From CAMLHP01 sp035712285 (GTDB lineage Bacteria; Gemmatimonadota; Gemmatimonadetes; Gemmatimonadales; GWC2-71-9), in the NCBI GenBank assembly GCA_035712285.1, contig DASTBA010000044.1:9883-73882 (forward strand): a stretch of 64,000 nt of DNA. The letters run 5' to 3'. A model generated the notes under the pieces. The model was given only the letters and a program-made list of their open reading frames with translations, searched no databases and had not been told where the DNA came from. The position numbers were made by a program, and so were the translations under genes. Below are positions 35,956 through 43,635 of the stretch, piece after piece. Each line of letters starts with the position of its first letter. The first letter of the stretch is position 1.

Positions 35956-36053
35956 CACCAGCGTAGTTTTGATGATGGAGAGTTCGTGCAATCAGTTACC
36001 GTGCTGGCGTCCGCCGTTACCGGAACTGACCCAGCCGTCCCCTGGAGGTACCC

Positions 36054-36518
36054 GTGAGCCGCAGCCTGAACAAAGCCACCCTGATCGGCAACCTCGGCGC
36101 CGATCCCGAAGTCCGGAGCACCGCCAACGGCTCGCGCGTCGCGACCGTCTCCCTCGCCACCAGTCGTCGGTGGAAGGGGCAGAACGGCGAGTGGCAGGAG
36201 AAGACCGAGTGGCACCGCGTGGTGGCCTGGAACAACCGCGGGTCCACCCTGGCCGACGTGATCGAGCGCTACTGCAAGAAGGGCGACAAGATCTACGTCG
36301 AGGGGAGCATCGAATACCGCTCGTGGCAGGACCGCGAGGGCCAGACCCGCTACACCACCGAGATCAATGCCCGCGAAGTGATCCTGCTCTCGGGCAAGGG
36401 CGACCCGTCCGATACCCTTCCGGTGCCCGCCAAGGCAGGCGTCGCGGCCAAGGCCGACGCCTCGCTGGACGAGGTGCCCGAGTCGCTGGATGCCGAGGAT
36501 GATGACCTTCCGTTCTAG
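36054..36518 (+). CDS. ssb: Single-stranded DNA-binding protein
   Basis: Binds single-stranded DNA in replication and repair. 154 residues: OB-fold domain about 1-110 (LNKATLIGNLGADPEVR, WHRVVAWNN, KGDKIYVEGSIEYRSW, YTTEINAREVILL), then an Ala/Asp-rich linker and the acidic tip DDDLPF that recruits partner proteins. The start is GTG with GGAGG five bases upstream (36044-36048). The 98 bases before it contain no clear promoter. A long hairpin terminator follows. Confidence 0.96.
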   Translation: MSRSLNKATLIGNLGADPEVRSTANGSRVATVSLATSRRWKGQNGEWQEKTEWHRVVAWNNRGSTLADVIERYCKKGDKIYVEGSIEYRSWQDREGQTRYTTEINAREVILLSGKGDPSDTLPVPAKAGVAAKADASLDEVPESLDAEDDDLPF

Positions 36519-36601
36519 GTAGCGGGCGGTCTGTCGTTCTGCGCGGGAAGCCCGGTTTTGCGCTGGAAGGCTCGGGAAGAGGCCTGATACTGGACTGATG
36601 A

Positions 36602-36657
36602 CTGAAGGCTGAACGCCATGGGCCACAAGCCTTTAGCGTTCAGCCTTCAGGCTTTTT
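36602..36657 (+). terminator. Long-stem terminator after ssb
   Basis: A perfect 15-bp stem: CTGAAGGCTGAACGC at 36602-36616 pairs with 36636-36650, with a 19-base loop and a T-run at 36653-36657. The stem is longer and less GC-rich than surrounding DNA. The rest of the gap (36519-36750, about 230 bases) shows no gene and no obvious promoter. Confidence 0.75.
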
Positions 36658-36750
36658 CTCCATGGCTCCCATCTTGCTCCCGCGAGCCGTAGCAGTGGCG
36701 GTGGTGGTTCCTGTTTCGGCACACGGTACCAGCAGTCTATGGAGAGACCC

Positions 36751-37893
36751 ATGGCGCGACTCCCGATCGTCAGGATCGGCCTCGTCCTGCTTGGACTGGC
36801 CGGCACCACGCACGTGCTCGCCGCGCAGAATGCGCGTCCCGAGACGTACACGGTGAAGCCCGGCGACACCCTCTGGGACCTGGCTCGCCGCTTTTTGAGC
36901 GATCCGTTCCTGTGGCCCGAGATCTACCGGATCAATACCAGCGTCGTGGAGGATCCCCACTGGATCTACCCCGGCGAGGTGCTTCGGCTGGCGGCCACCG
37001 GGCCGGTGAGCAGCGTGCCCGCGACCGACACGCCGCCGCCCGAGCCGGTGGCGGCCGCGCCGGCCGCCGGCGCCGGTAATGCCGATGCCGCGCAGGCCAT
37101 GGACACCCTCGGTCCCCGGGGCGAGGAGTGGAAGAAGTACTTCGTCAACCGTGACGACGCGATGCGCCAGGCGATCACCGGCTACGGCGTGTCGGAGTAT
37201 CGTCCGCTCCGCCAGGGCGAGTTCTACTCGTCCGGTTTCCTGACCGAAGGCCGCAAGCTCCCGCTCGGCCGCCTGGTGAGCCCGGTGGTGCCGAGCCAGA
37301 TCGAGGCCCGTCTCACCCGGCCCACCGCGCTGCTGACCAACCGGGTCTATATCACCCCGCCGTCGGGGGCGTCCTACCGCACCGGAGATTCGCTGCTCAT
37401 CGTGACCCTGGGTCCGGATGTCGGCGGCTACGGCCGGATGGTCATGCCTTCCGGCATGCTGACGGTGACCGAAGTGGCGCCGGGCCGTACCGTGGGCCGG
37501 GTGATCGCCATGTACGGTGAAGTCGCGTCGGAGCAGTACGTGCTCCCGGTGGAGCCGTTCACGCCCGGCGGCACCCGCCAGGCCGTGCCGGTGACCGACG
37601 GGGTGCACGCCCATGTGCTGGCCGGCCCGCTCACCCAGGTGCTGCGCAGCCCGCAGGACGTGCTGTTCCTGGACAAGGGTCGCCGCGACGGCGTGGCGCC
37701 CGGCGACATCTTCGAGATCCGGCGCTCCGAGAAGCGCCGCTCCGATGGCGTGGTCACCGCGCCGGACGTGCTGGCCGTGGTGCAGGTGGTGCACGTGGGC
37801 GAGCGCTCGGCCACCGTGCGGATTCTCACCGCCACGGTCGGGGTCATCGCCGACGGCAGCGACAGCCATCAGGTGGCACGCCTGCCAAGCTGA
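36751..37893 (+). CDS. Secreted LysM-domain protein
   Basis: 380 residues. The ATG at 36751 has GGAGAG four bases upstream and gives a clean signal peptide (MARLPIVRIGLVLLGLAGTT... ending LAA before Gln); an ATG at 36739 would add four residues. One LysM domain (about 36-85: YTVKPGDTLWDLARRFLSDPFLWPEIYRIN) should bind peptidoglycan. A Pro/Ala linker follows, then about 260 residues of mostly beta character with two repeated halves (GDSLLIVTLGP and DGVAPGDIFEIRR), as in proteins tying surface structures to the wall. Periplasmic; exact role unknown. Confidence 0.8.
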   Translation: MARLPIVRIGLVLLGLAGTTHVLAAQNARPETYTVKPGDTLWDLARRFLSDPFLWPEIYRINTSVVEDPHWIYPGEVLRLAATGPVSSVPATDTPPPEPVAAAPAAGAGNADAAQAMDTLGPRGEEWKKYFVNRDDAMRQAITGYGVSEYRPLRQGEFYSSGFLTEGRKLPLGRLVSPVVPSQIEARLTRPTALLTNRVYITPPSGASYRTGDSLLIVTLGPDVGGYGRMVMPSGMLTVTEVAPGRTVGRVIAMYGEVASEQYVLPVEPFTPGGTRQAVPVTDGVHAHVLAGPLTQVLRSPQDVLFLDKGRRDGVAPGDIFEIRRSEKRRSDGVVTAPDVLAVVQVVHVGERSATVRILTATVGVIADGSDSHQVARLPS

Positions 37894-37926
37894 ACCGGGT
37901 TCCGTCCTCCGGACCCTGCCGAAGCG

Positions 37927-37958
37927 AAACGGCGTCCCGCAGCACGGGGCGCCGTTTT
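37927..37958 (+). terminator. Hairpin terminator after the LysM gene
   Basis: A 13-bp stem (37927-37939 with 37945-37957, one G-U pair), loop CAGCA, flanked by AAA on the left and TTTT on the right. It sits 34 bases after the LysM stop codon. Confidence 0.75.
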
Positions 37959-37997
37959 CGCTTGCCCGCCTCGGTGCCCTCGCGGCGAGGGCGCCTC

Positions 37998-38003
37998 TAT
38001 ATT
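37998..38003 (+). promoter_or_regulatory. Possible -10 box before the sugar epimerase
   Basis: TATATT identical to the uvrB -10 box, placed about 50 bases before the epimerase start and just after a terminator. No acceptable -35 lies 16-18 bases upstream, so this is tentative. Confidence 0.35.
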
Positions 38004-38053
38004 GCGGCACGCTCCGGCTCGGGGCGCTCCTTCAGCCGGAGGTCGTGGCCCGG

Positions 38054-39007
38054 ATGACTCGACGTGCGCTCATCACCGGCGGAGCCGGGTTCATCGGTTC
38101 CCACGTGGCGGAGGCGTACCTGGCCGACGGCTGGGACGTCACGGTGGTGGACGATCTCTCGCGGGGGCGCGAGGCCAACGTGCCGGCGCGCGCGACCTTC
38201 CGGAAACTGGATGTGCGGAGTCCCGAGGCGCGCACCGTGATCGCGGAAGGCGGCTTCAGCGTCGTGAACCTGCAGGCGGCCCAGATCGACGTGCGGCACT
38301 CGGTGGCCGATCCGGCACACGATGCCAGCATCAATCTGCTGGGTCTCCTCAACCTGCTCGAGGGCGCGGCGGCCGGGGGGGTACGGCGGGTGGTCTTCGC
38401 CAGCAGCGGCGGGGTGCTCTACGGCGAGGCGGACCAGGTGCCCACGCCCGAGTCGGCTCCGGTGGGGCCGGTGTCCCCCTATGGCGTGAGCAAGCTCGCC
38501 GGCGAGCACTACCTGCGCTGCCTGGCCGCCCTGCGCGGGCTGGAGTGGGTGGCGCTCCGCTACGCCAACGTCTTCGGCCCGCGCCAGGATCCCAGGGGCG
38601 AGGCCGGCGTGGTGAGCATCTTCCTCGACCGGCTGCGGCAGCGCGAGCCGCTCACCGTGTTCGGCGACGGACTGCAGACGCGCGACTACGTGTACGTGCG
38701 GGACGTGGCCCGCGCCAACCTGCTGGCGGCCACGGCCGCGATGCCGGCGGCGTCCGATCACAACTCCAGCGCCTTCAACATCGGCACCGGGCGCGAGATC
38801 TCCGTGCTGGATCTCGCACGGATCATGGCGGCAACGCTCGATACCCGTCCCGAAGTCCGGCACGAGGCCCCGCGGGCGGGCGAGCTCGCGCGCAGCGCAC
38901 TCGACGCCGGCAAGGCGAGGCAGATCCTGGGCTGGCTGCCGGCCCATTCCTTCGAGGACGGCTTCCGCGAGACGGTGGCCTGGTACGATGCGGAGACGAA
39001 CGGATGA
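38054..39007 (+). CDS. NAD-dependent sugar-nucleotide epimerase (UDP-glucose 4-epimerase-like)
   Basis: 317 residues of the extended short-chain dehydrogenase family: GGAGFIGSH (9-17), VVDDLSRG for NAD ribose binding, catalytic Tyr143 and Lys147 in SPYGVSKLAGE, with FASSGGVLYG giving the Ser. LRYANVFGPRQDP and GDGLQTRDYVYVRDVA are typical of GalE/WbpP-like UDP-hexose 4-epimerases. A GTG at 38045 is an alternative start; GGAGG (38038-38042) fits neither perfectly. Its stop overlaps the tolQ ATG (ATGA). Substrate (Glc or GlcNAc) cannot be decided. Confidence 0.8.
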   Translation: MTRRALITGGAGFIGSHVAEAYLADGWDVTVVDDLSRGREANVPARATFRKLDVRSPEARTVIAEGGFSVVNLQAAQIDVRHSVADPAHDASINLLGLLNLLEGAAAGGVRRVVFASSGGVLYGEADQVPTPESAPVGPVSPYGVSKLAGEHYLRCLAALRGLEWVALRYANVFGPRQDPRGEAGVVSIFLDRLRQREPLTVFGDGLQTRDYVYVRDVARANLLAATAAMPAASDHNSSAFNIGTGREISVLDLARIMAATLDTRPEVRHEAPRAGELARSALDAGKARQILGWLPAHSFEDGFRETVAWYDAETNG

Positions 39008-39720
39008 TGCTGCTGCAACAGGGCGGAGCGGTACCCCAGAGCGTGCTCGAACTGGTGCGAACCTCGAGCATCGAGACCAAGGTCGTGCTTGTGGTCATCG
39101 CCCTCTTCTCGCTGGCGAGCTGGTTCGTCATCGGCCTGAAGTGGTGGCAGTTCCGGCGGCTCAACCGCCAGGCCGAGCGTTTCTTCGCGGAGATGGAGCG
39201 AAGCACGCGGCTGGAGGAGGCCTACCAGCATGTGATGCGGCAGCCGGGATCGCCCTATACCCGTCTCTTCAGCGAGGCGATCCAGTTCTACAACGAACTG
39301 CGTCCCGGCGGGATGAAGGCGGGACCGGACGCACGGCACGACGTACTGACGCTCACCCAGCTCGAGGCGCTGAAGATGGTGCTGGGCAAGGAGGTCTCCT
39401 CCGAGCGGGACATGCTGGGACACTACATCACCTGGCTGGCGACCATCGGCTCCGTGGGCGTGCTCCTGGGGCTGCTCGGCACGGTGCTCGGCGTGATGGA
39501 TGCGTTCATCGGCATCGCGACGCGCGGCTCGGGGAACATCGGGGCGGTGGCGCCCGGTGTGGCGGAGGCGCTGGTCACCACGGTGGCCGGCCTCGCGACC
39601 TCGATCCCGGCGATCATCGGCTACAACTACTTCGTGAACAAGGTGCGGCTCTTCACCGGGGAGCTCGAGGGCTTCGCCAACGAGCTGATCGGCACCATGG
39701 CGCGCGAGGGGCTGCTCTGA
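39004..39720 (+). CDS. tolQ: Tol-Pal inner-membrane motor subunit TolQ (MotA/TolQ/ExbB family)
   Basis: 238 residues with three membrane segments: about 27-46 (VVLVVIALFSLASWFVIGL), about 142-165 (ITWLATIGSVGVLLGLLGTVLG) and about 182-204. The family signature GLLGTVLGVMDAF and the later VAEALVTTVAGLATSIPAIIGYN are present. With TolR it uses the proton gradient to energise TolA and keep the outer membrane attached during division. The ATG overlaps the epimerase stop. The order tolQ-tolR-tolA-tolB-pal-cpoB follows. Confidence 0.93.
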   Translation: MMLLQQGGAVPQSVLELVRTSSIETKVVLVVIALFSLASWFVIGLKWWQFRRLNRQAERFFAEMERSTRLEEAYQHVMRQPGSPYTRLFSEAIQFYNELRPGGMKAGPDARHDVLTLTQLEALKMVLGKEVSSERDMLGHYITWLATIGSVGVLLGLLGTVLGVMDAFIGIATRGSGNIGAVAPGVAEALVTTVAGLATSIPAIIGYNYFVNKVRLFTGELEGFANELIGTMAREGLL

Positions 39721-39721
39721 G

Positions 39722-40156
39722 ATGGCGGGGAGCCTGGGCGGCGGGCTGGGCCAGCAGCGCGGCGACCTTCCGCTCAACGCGGACATCAATGTCACGTCGC
39801 TGGTGGACGTCGCCTTCGTGCTGCTGATCATCTTCATGATCACGGCCCCGATCATGCAGGGCGGCGTGGACGTGCAGCTCCCGCGGGCCGAGGCGCGCCC
39901 GATCGAACCGAAGGAAGGCATGGTCGTCACGGTGAACCGGAGCGGGCAGATCTTCATCGACGAGACCGCGATCACCTACAGCGACTTCAAGATCACGTTC
40001 CCGTCCATCGTGGCCGCGAAGAAGCCGAATGGCGTGTTCCTCCGGGCGGACAGCCGTGTCCCCTATGGCGACGTGGTACGGGTGCTGGCCGTGATCCGGG
40101 TGGCCGGGGTGCAGAACGTGGGGCTCGTGGCGCAGGAGGAGGAGCAGGGCAAGTGA
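39722..40156 (+). CDS. tolR: Tol-Pal stator protein TolR (ExbD/TolR family)
   Basis: 144 residues, one N-terminal membrane helix (VTSLVDVAFVLLIIFMITAPI), with the essential proton-path Asp in SLVDVAFVLLIIF. The periplasmic domain (about 60-144) has the ExbD/TolR fold, including FLRADSRVPYGDVVRVLAVIRVAG in its typical place. It starts one base after the tolQ stop. Context with tolB and pal favours TolR over ExbD. Confidence 0.92.
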   Translation: MAGSLGGGLGQQRGDLPLNADINVTSLVDVAFVLLIIFMITAPIMQGGVDVQLPRAEARPIEPKEGMVVTVNRSGQIFIDETAITYSDFKITFPSIVAAKKPNGVFLRADSRVPYGDVVRVLAVIRVAGVQNVGLVAQEEEQGK

Positions 40157-40887
40157 TGGGGCGGGCCGGGGCGCAGCGTCCGCGGGGAGTGGCCGCCGGC
40201 TTCTGCTGGACGCTGGCGGTGCATGGGGCGGCGCTCGGCTTCCTGCTGGGCGTCGTGAAGGAACCGCCTCCCTCGCCGCCGGTGTATGCCATCGAGCTGG
40301 TCGCCGCGCCGCCGCCGTCTCCCCGCCAGCGGCTGGCGCCGGAGGCGCTGCCGACCGCACCTGCTCCGGAGCCGCCAGCGCCGGCCAGGTCCACTCCGAA
40401 GCCGGCCGAAAAGACCGCGCCGGTGCCGAAGCCGAAGGACACGCCGAAGGTGGAACCGAAGAAGCCGTCGCCCCCGTCCGCCGAGGCGAAGGCAAACGCG
40501 GAGCCGGCGGCGAAGACCTCGGCGCCGGAGGCCCCGGCACCGGGCGAGACGCCGAGCACCGGCCGCGATGCGACGACGGTCAAGACCCCGGGACTTGATT
40601 TCCCGTTTCCGGAGTACCTCCGGAACGTCGCCAACCAGATCTACCGCCGGTGGAGCCGCCCGACCGGCAACGTGCGGCTGCGCGCCGAGATCTTCTTCCT
40701 CATTCACCGGGACGGATCGGTGACCGATATCCGCTTCGTGACACGCTCCGGCAGCTTCTCGTACGACCTCGACGCCCAGGGCGCCATCGAGGCGTCGGGC
40801 CGGGCCGGCGCCTTCGGTGCGCTGCCCGACGGCTGGGCCAACGACGTACTACCGATCAGCTTCTACTTCGAGCCTCGCACCCAATGA
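40156..40887 (+). CDS. tolA: TolA-like protein with TonB/TolA C-terminal domain
   Basis: 243 residues from the ATG sharing a base with the tolR stop (a GTG three bases earlier is possible). One N-terminal membrane helix (FCWTLAVHGAALGFLLGVV) is followed by a Pro/Ala/Lys/Glu-rich periplasmic linker (about 40-140) and a C-terminal domain (about 155-243: YLRNVANQIYRRWSRP, LIHRDGSVTDIRFVTRSGSFSYDLDAQGAIEASG), the TonB/TolA C fold. It bridges the inner-membrane motor to TolB/Pal. The linker is shorter than the long helix of E. coli TolA. Confidence 0.85.
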   Translation: MGRAGAQRPRGVAAGFCWTLAVHGAALGFLLGVVKEPPPSPPVYAIELVAAPPPSPRQRLAPEALPTAPAPEPPAPARSTPKPAEKTAPVPKPKDTPKVEPKKPSPPSAEAKANAEPAAKTSAPEAPAPGETPSTGRDATTVKTPGLDFPFPEYLRNVANQIYRRWSRPTGNVRLRAEIFFLIHRDGSVTDIRFVTRSGSFSYDLDAQGAIEASGRAGAFGALPDGWANDVLPISFYFEPRTQ

Positions 40888-42191
40888 GATCACATCTTCT
40901 GCTCGCGGGCCTGACCCTTGCCGCCGCGGCCGTCCCGCTGGCCGCGCAGAATCCCGACCAGGACCGGGCGCAGGACGCAATCCGCATCGGGATCACCTAC
41001 CGGCCGGGCACGCGCCCCGGGATGGTGGTGGTGCCCGGTCCGGGGCTGGACTCGGTCCGGGCGATCGTGCGCCGCGATCTCGACTACAGCGACAAGTTCC
41101 AGATGATCGCGGTGCCGCTCACCGGCGCGGGCGGGCCGCTCAACGCGGATCTCTACCATCGCCAGTTCGGGGCTGACCAGGCGGTGGAGATCCTGCCGGC
41201 GCCGGGCGGGGTCCAGGTCCGGCTGCACGACCTCGCCGCCGGACGCATGCGCAACCAGCAGTCGTTCGCCCTGCCGCCGGCAACGTCATCCGCATTCCGC
41301 CTGGCGGTGCACCGGGTCAGCGACGAGATCGTGCGCTGGGCGGCGGGCAGCGACGGGTACGCCGCGAGCCGGCTGCTGTATCTCGAGAATGGCCGCATCT
41401 GGCGGGTGGACAGCGACGGAGCCGACGCGACGCCGGTGACGCCCGCCAATGAACGCGCGCTCTCCAACGCCTGGGCGCCGGACGGCCGGCGCATCGCGTA
41501 CACCCGCTTCGATGCCGGCCGCGGCGCGATCGTGATCGAGGATCTCCAGACGGGGGCGCGCAGCGTGGTGGCGGGCACCGACCGCGACCTCAACTTCGCC
41601 CCCGCATTCTCCCCCGACGGGCGGATGATGGCGTACTCGCGTGCGGAAGAGAGCGGCGCCACCAACATCTTCACCAGCAATGTGGCCTCCAACTGCTGTG
41701 CGCAGCGCTTGACCGTGCGCGGCTTCTCGGACAACTTGAGTCCCACGTACTCGCCGGACGGGCGCCGCATCGCCTTCGTCTCGACCCGGGCCGGCCCGCC
41801 GCAGATCTACGTGATGAGCGTGGACGGCACCGACCAGGAGCTGCTGGCGGCGTTCGATTTCGGGGCGACGGGGCCGTCGTTCGCGCCGGAATGGTCCCCG
41901 GATGGCGCGAGCGTGGTGTTTCACCGCGAGGTTTCCCGGAGCCCGCAGATCTTCATCCTGGACGTCGCCTCCGGCCGCGTGAAACAGCTGACGTCGGTGG
42001 GGCGGAACGAGGACGCCACATGGGCGCCGGACAGCCGGCACATCGCGTTCGTGTCGGACCGGACCGGGCGCCGGCAGCTGTGGGTGGTGGACACCGAGAC
42101 GGGACGTGTCCGGCAGATCAGCACGGCGGGCGCCGCCCGCCTTCCTTCGTGGTCCCGCCGGCTCGGCGGGGCCGGTGGTGCCAATCCTTAA
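40884..42191 (+). CDS. tolB: Tol-Pal beta-propeller protein TolB
   Basis: 435 residues with a signal peptide (LLLAGLTLAAAAVPLAAQ). The N-terminal alpha/beta domain (about 25-155) is followed by a PD40/WD40-like propeller of repeated units such as SNAWAPDGRRIAYTRFD, APAFSPDGRMMAYSRAEE, SPTYSPDGRRIAFVSTRAG and APEWSPDGASVVFHRE. Periplasmic partner of Pal and TolA. ATG overlaps the tolA stop (ATGA). Confidence 0.93.
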   Translation: MRSHLLLAGLTLAAAAVPLAAQNPDQDRAQDAIRIGITYRPGTRPGMVVVPGPGLDSVRAIVRRDLDYSDKFQMIAVPLTGAGGPLNADLYHRQFGADQAVEILPAPGGVQVRLHDLAAGRMRNQQSFALPPATSSAFRLAVHRVSDEIVRWAAGSDGYAASRLLYLENGRIWRVDSDGADATPVTPANERALSNAWAPDGRRIAYTRFDAGRGAIVIEDLQTGARSVVAGTDRDLNFAPAFSPDGRMMAYSRAEESGATNIFTSNVASNCCAQRLTVRGFSDNLSPTYSPDGRRIAFVSTRAGPPQIYVMSVDGTDQELLAAFDFGATGPSFAPEWSPDGASVVFHREVSRSPQIFILDVASGRVKQLTSVGRNEDATWAPDSRHIAFVSDRTGRRQLWVVDTETGRVRQISTAGAARLPSWSRRLGGAGGANP

Positions 42192-42213
42192 AAGCGTACT
42201 GGAGTGCCGAGTC

Positions 42214-42813
42214 ATGAAGCGAATCAGCGGAATCCTGGTCCTGATGGGTGCATCGGTCCTGGCGGCGGGCTGCGGCGGCAAGCCCGCGCCGGAGCAGCCG
42301 GCCCCGGTGGCGTCCACGGTGGACAGCGCGGCCATCCGCGCGCGCCAGCGCCAGGACTCGATTGATGCGGAGAACCGGCGCCGGGCCGAGGACGAGGCGC
42401 GCCGCGCCGCCGCCGCCAACGCCGCGTCGGAGGCGATGGCCGCCCTCCGGAACGACATGACGGCCATGATCCACTTCGACTACAACGTGGCTGACATCCG
42501 GCCGGAGGATCAGGGGATCCTCGACCGCAAGGCGGCCATCCTGAACGCGAATGCCGCGGTCCGGCTCCGGATCAGCGGGCACGCCGACGAGCGGGGCTCC
42601 GACGAATACAACCTCGCGCTCGGCAACCGCCGCGCTGCCGCGGCCAAGCGCTACCTGGTCAACCGGGGCGTGGCGGACAGCCGCATTGACGTGATCTCGT
42701 ACGGCGAGGAGCGGCCCATCGCGATGGGCAGCACCGAAGAGGCCTACGCGCAGAATCGCCGGGACGAGTTCGAGATGACGGCGGGCGGTGACGCGCTCGT
42801 CGCGCCGCAATGA
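42214..42813 (+). CDS. pal: Peptidoglycan-associated lipoprotein Pal
   Basis: 199 residues with lipobox LAAGC (lipidated Cys20). A charged, Arg/Ala/Glu-rich coil (about 42-75) leads to the OmpA-like peptidoglycan-binding domain: IHFDYNVADIRPEDQGIL and ISGHADERGSDEYNLALGNRRA, with the Asp and Arg that bind diaminopimelate. Anchors outer membrane to the wall. Its stop overlaps the next ATG (ATGA). Confidence 0.94.
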   Translation: MKRISGILVLMGASVLAAGCGGKPAPEQPAPVASTVDSAAIRARQRQDSIDAENRRRAEDEARRAAAANAASEAMAALRNDMTAMIHFDYNVADIRPEDQGILDRKAAILNANAAVRLRISGHADERGSDEYNLALGNRRAAAAKRYLVNRGVADSRIDVISYGEERPIAMGSTEEAYAQNRRDEFEMTAGGDALVAPQ

Positions 42814-43607
42814 TCCGGCGCGGCCTGGTGGCGGTGTCCGCGCTGCTCCTCGGGGCGTGTGCCCTGAGGAGCGACGTGCGGCGGGTGGAGGACCAGGTCA
42901 CCCAGCTGCGGGACGTCCAGGAGCGGCGGGACACGGAGCGCGCCCGCCAGCTGGCGGACATCATCCGGCTGCAGCAGGCGATGCTGGACTCCATTGCCAG
43001 CACGAAGGCGTCGGTGGCGCAGCTCCGCGGCGACGTGGCCAACGACCTCTACAACGTGCAGCAGCAGCTGGTGCAGCTGCAGGAACTGACCGGCCAGAGC
43101 CAGCGGCGGCTGACCGAACTCCGCACCCAGCTCGAGCGGCGGGCCGAAGAGCTGCAGCAGTCGGGTGAATCGACGGGTGCCGCCCCGCCCCGGGACAGCA
43201 CGGCCGGCGCCGCGCCTCCTGCGGCCCCGCAGCCCTCCGCCGACCAGATGTACGAGACGTCCCTCGGCCAGCTGCGGCTGGGCAGCGCCAGCACGGCGCG
43301 CCTGGGCTTCCGCGAGATGCTCAAGGCCTGGCCGGCGAGTGACAAGGCGCCGGACGCGGTGTACTACATCGGCCAGAGCTTCGAGACGGAGAACGCCGAT
43401 TCGGCGCTGTACTACTACACGCAGGTGACACAGAGCTATGCCTCGTCGCCGCGCGCGGGCGCCGCGTACTATCACATCGGGCTGATCAGGGAGCGCGCCA
43501 ACGACAGGGCCGCCGCCCGCGCGGCGTACCAGAAGGTGGTCCAGGGCTTTCCCAACTCGGACGAGGCCTCGCTCGCCCGCGACCGTCTGAAGGCGCTCGG
43601 GTCCTGA
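42810..43607 (+). CDS. cpoB: Tol-Pal accessory protein CpoB/YbgF, lipidated
   Basis: 265 residues with lipobox LLGAC (Cys17), so unlike E. coli CpoB it appears to be lipid-anchored. A coiled-coil trimerisation region (about 22-115, heptad-rich with many Gln/Leu) is followed by a Pro/Ala linker and C-terminal TPR repeats (about 145-265: ADQMYETSLGQLRLGSASTA, AVYYIGQSFETENADSALYYYTQV, AAYYHIGLIRERANDRAAARAAYQKVV). It coordinates Tol function with cell-wall synthesis in species studied. Last gene of the tol set. Confidence 0.88.
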   Translation: MIRRGLVAVSALLLGACALRSDVRRVEDQVTQLRDVQERRDTERARQLADIIRLQQAMLDSIASTKASVAQLRGDVANDLYNVQQQLVQLQELTGQSQRRLTELRTQLERRAEELQQSGESTGAAPPRDSTAGAAPPAAPQPSADQMYETSLGQLRLGSASTARLGFREMLKAWPASDKAPDAVYYIGQSFETENADSALYYYTQVTQSYASSPRAGAAYYHIGLIRERANDRAAARAAYQKVVQGFPNSDEASLARDRLKALGS

Positions 43608-43635
43608 GCCCGGGCGCCGCCGCCTGGTTCCCGCC

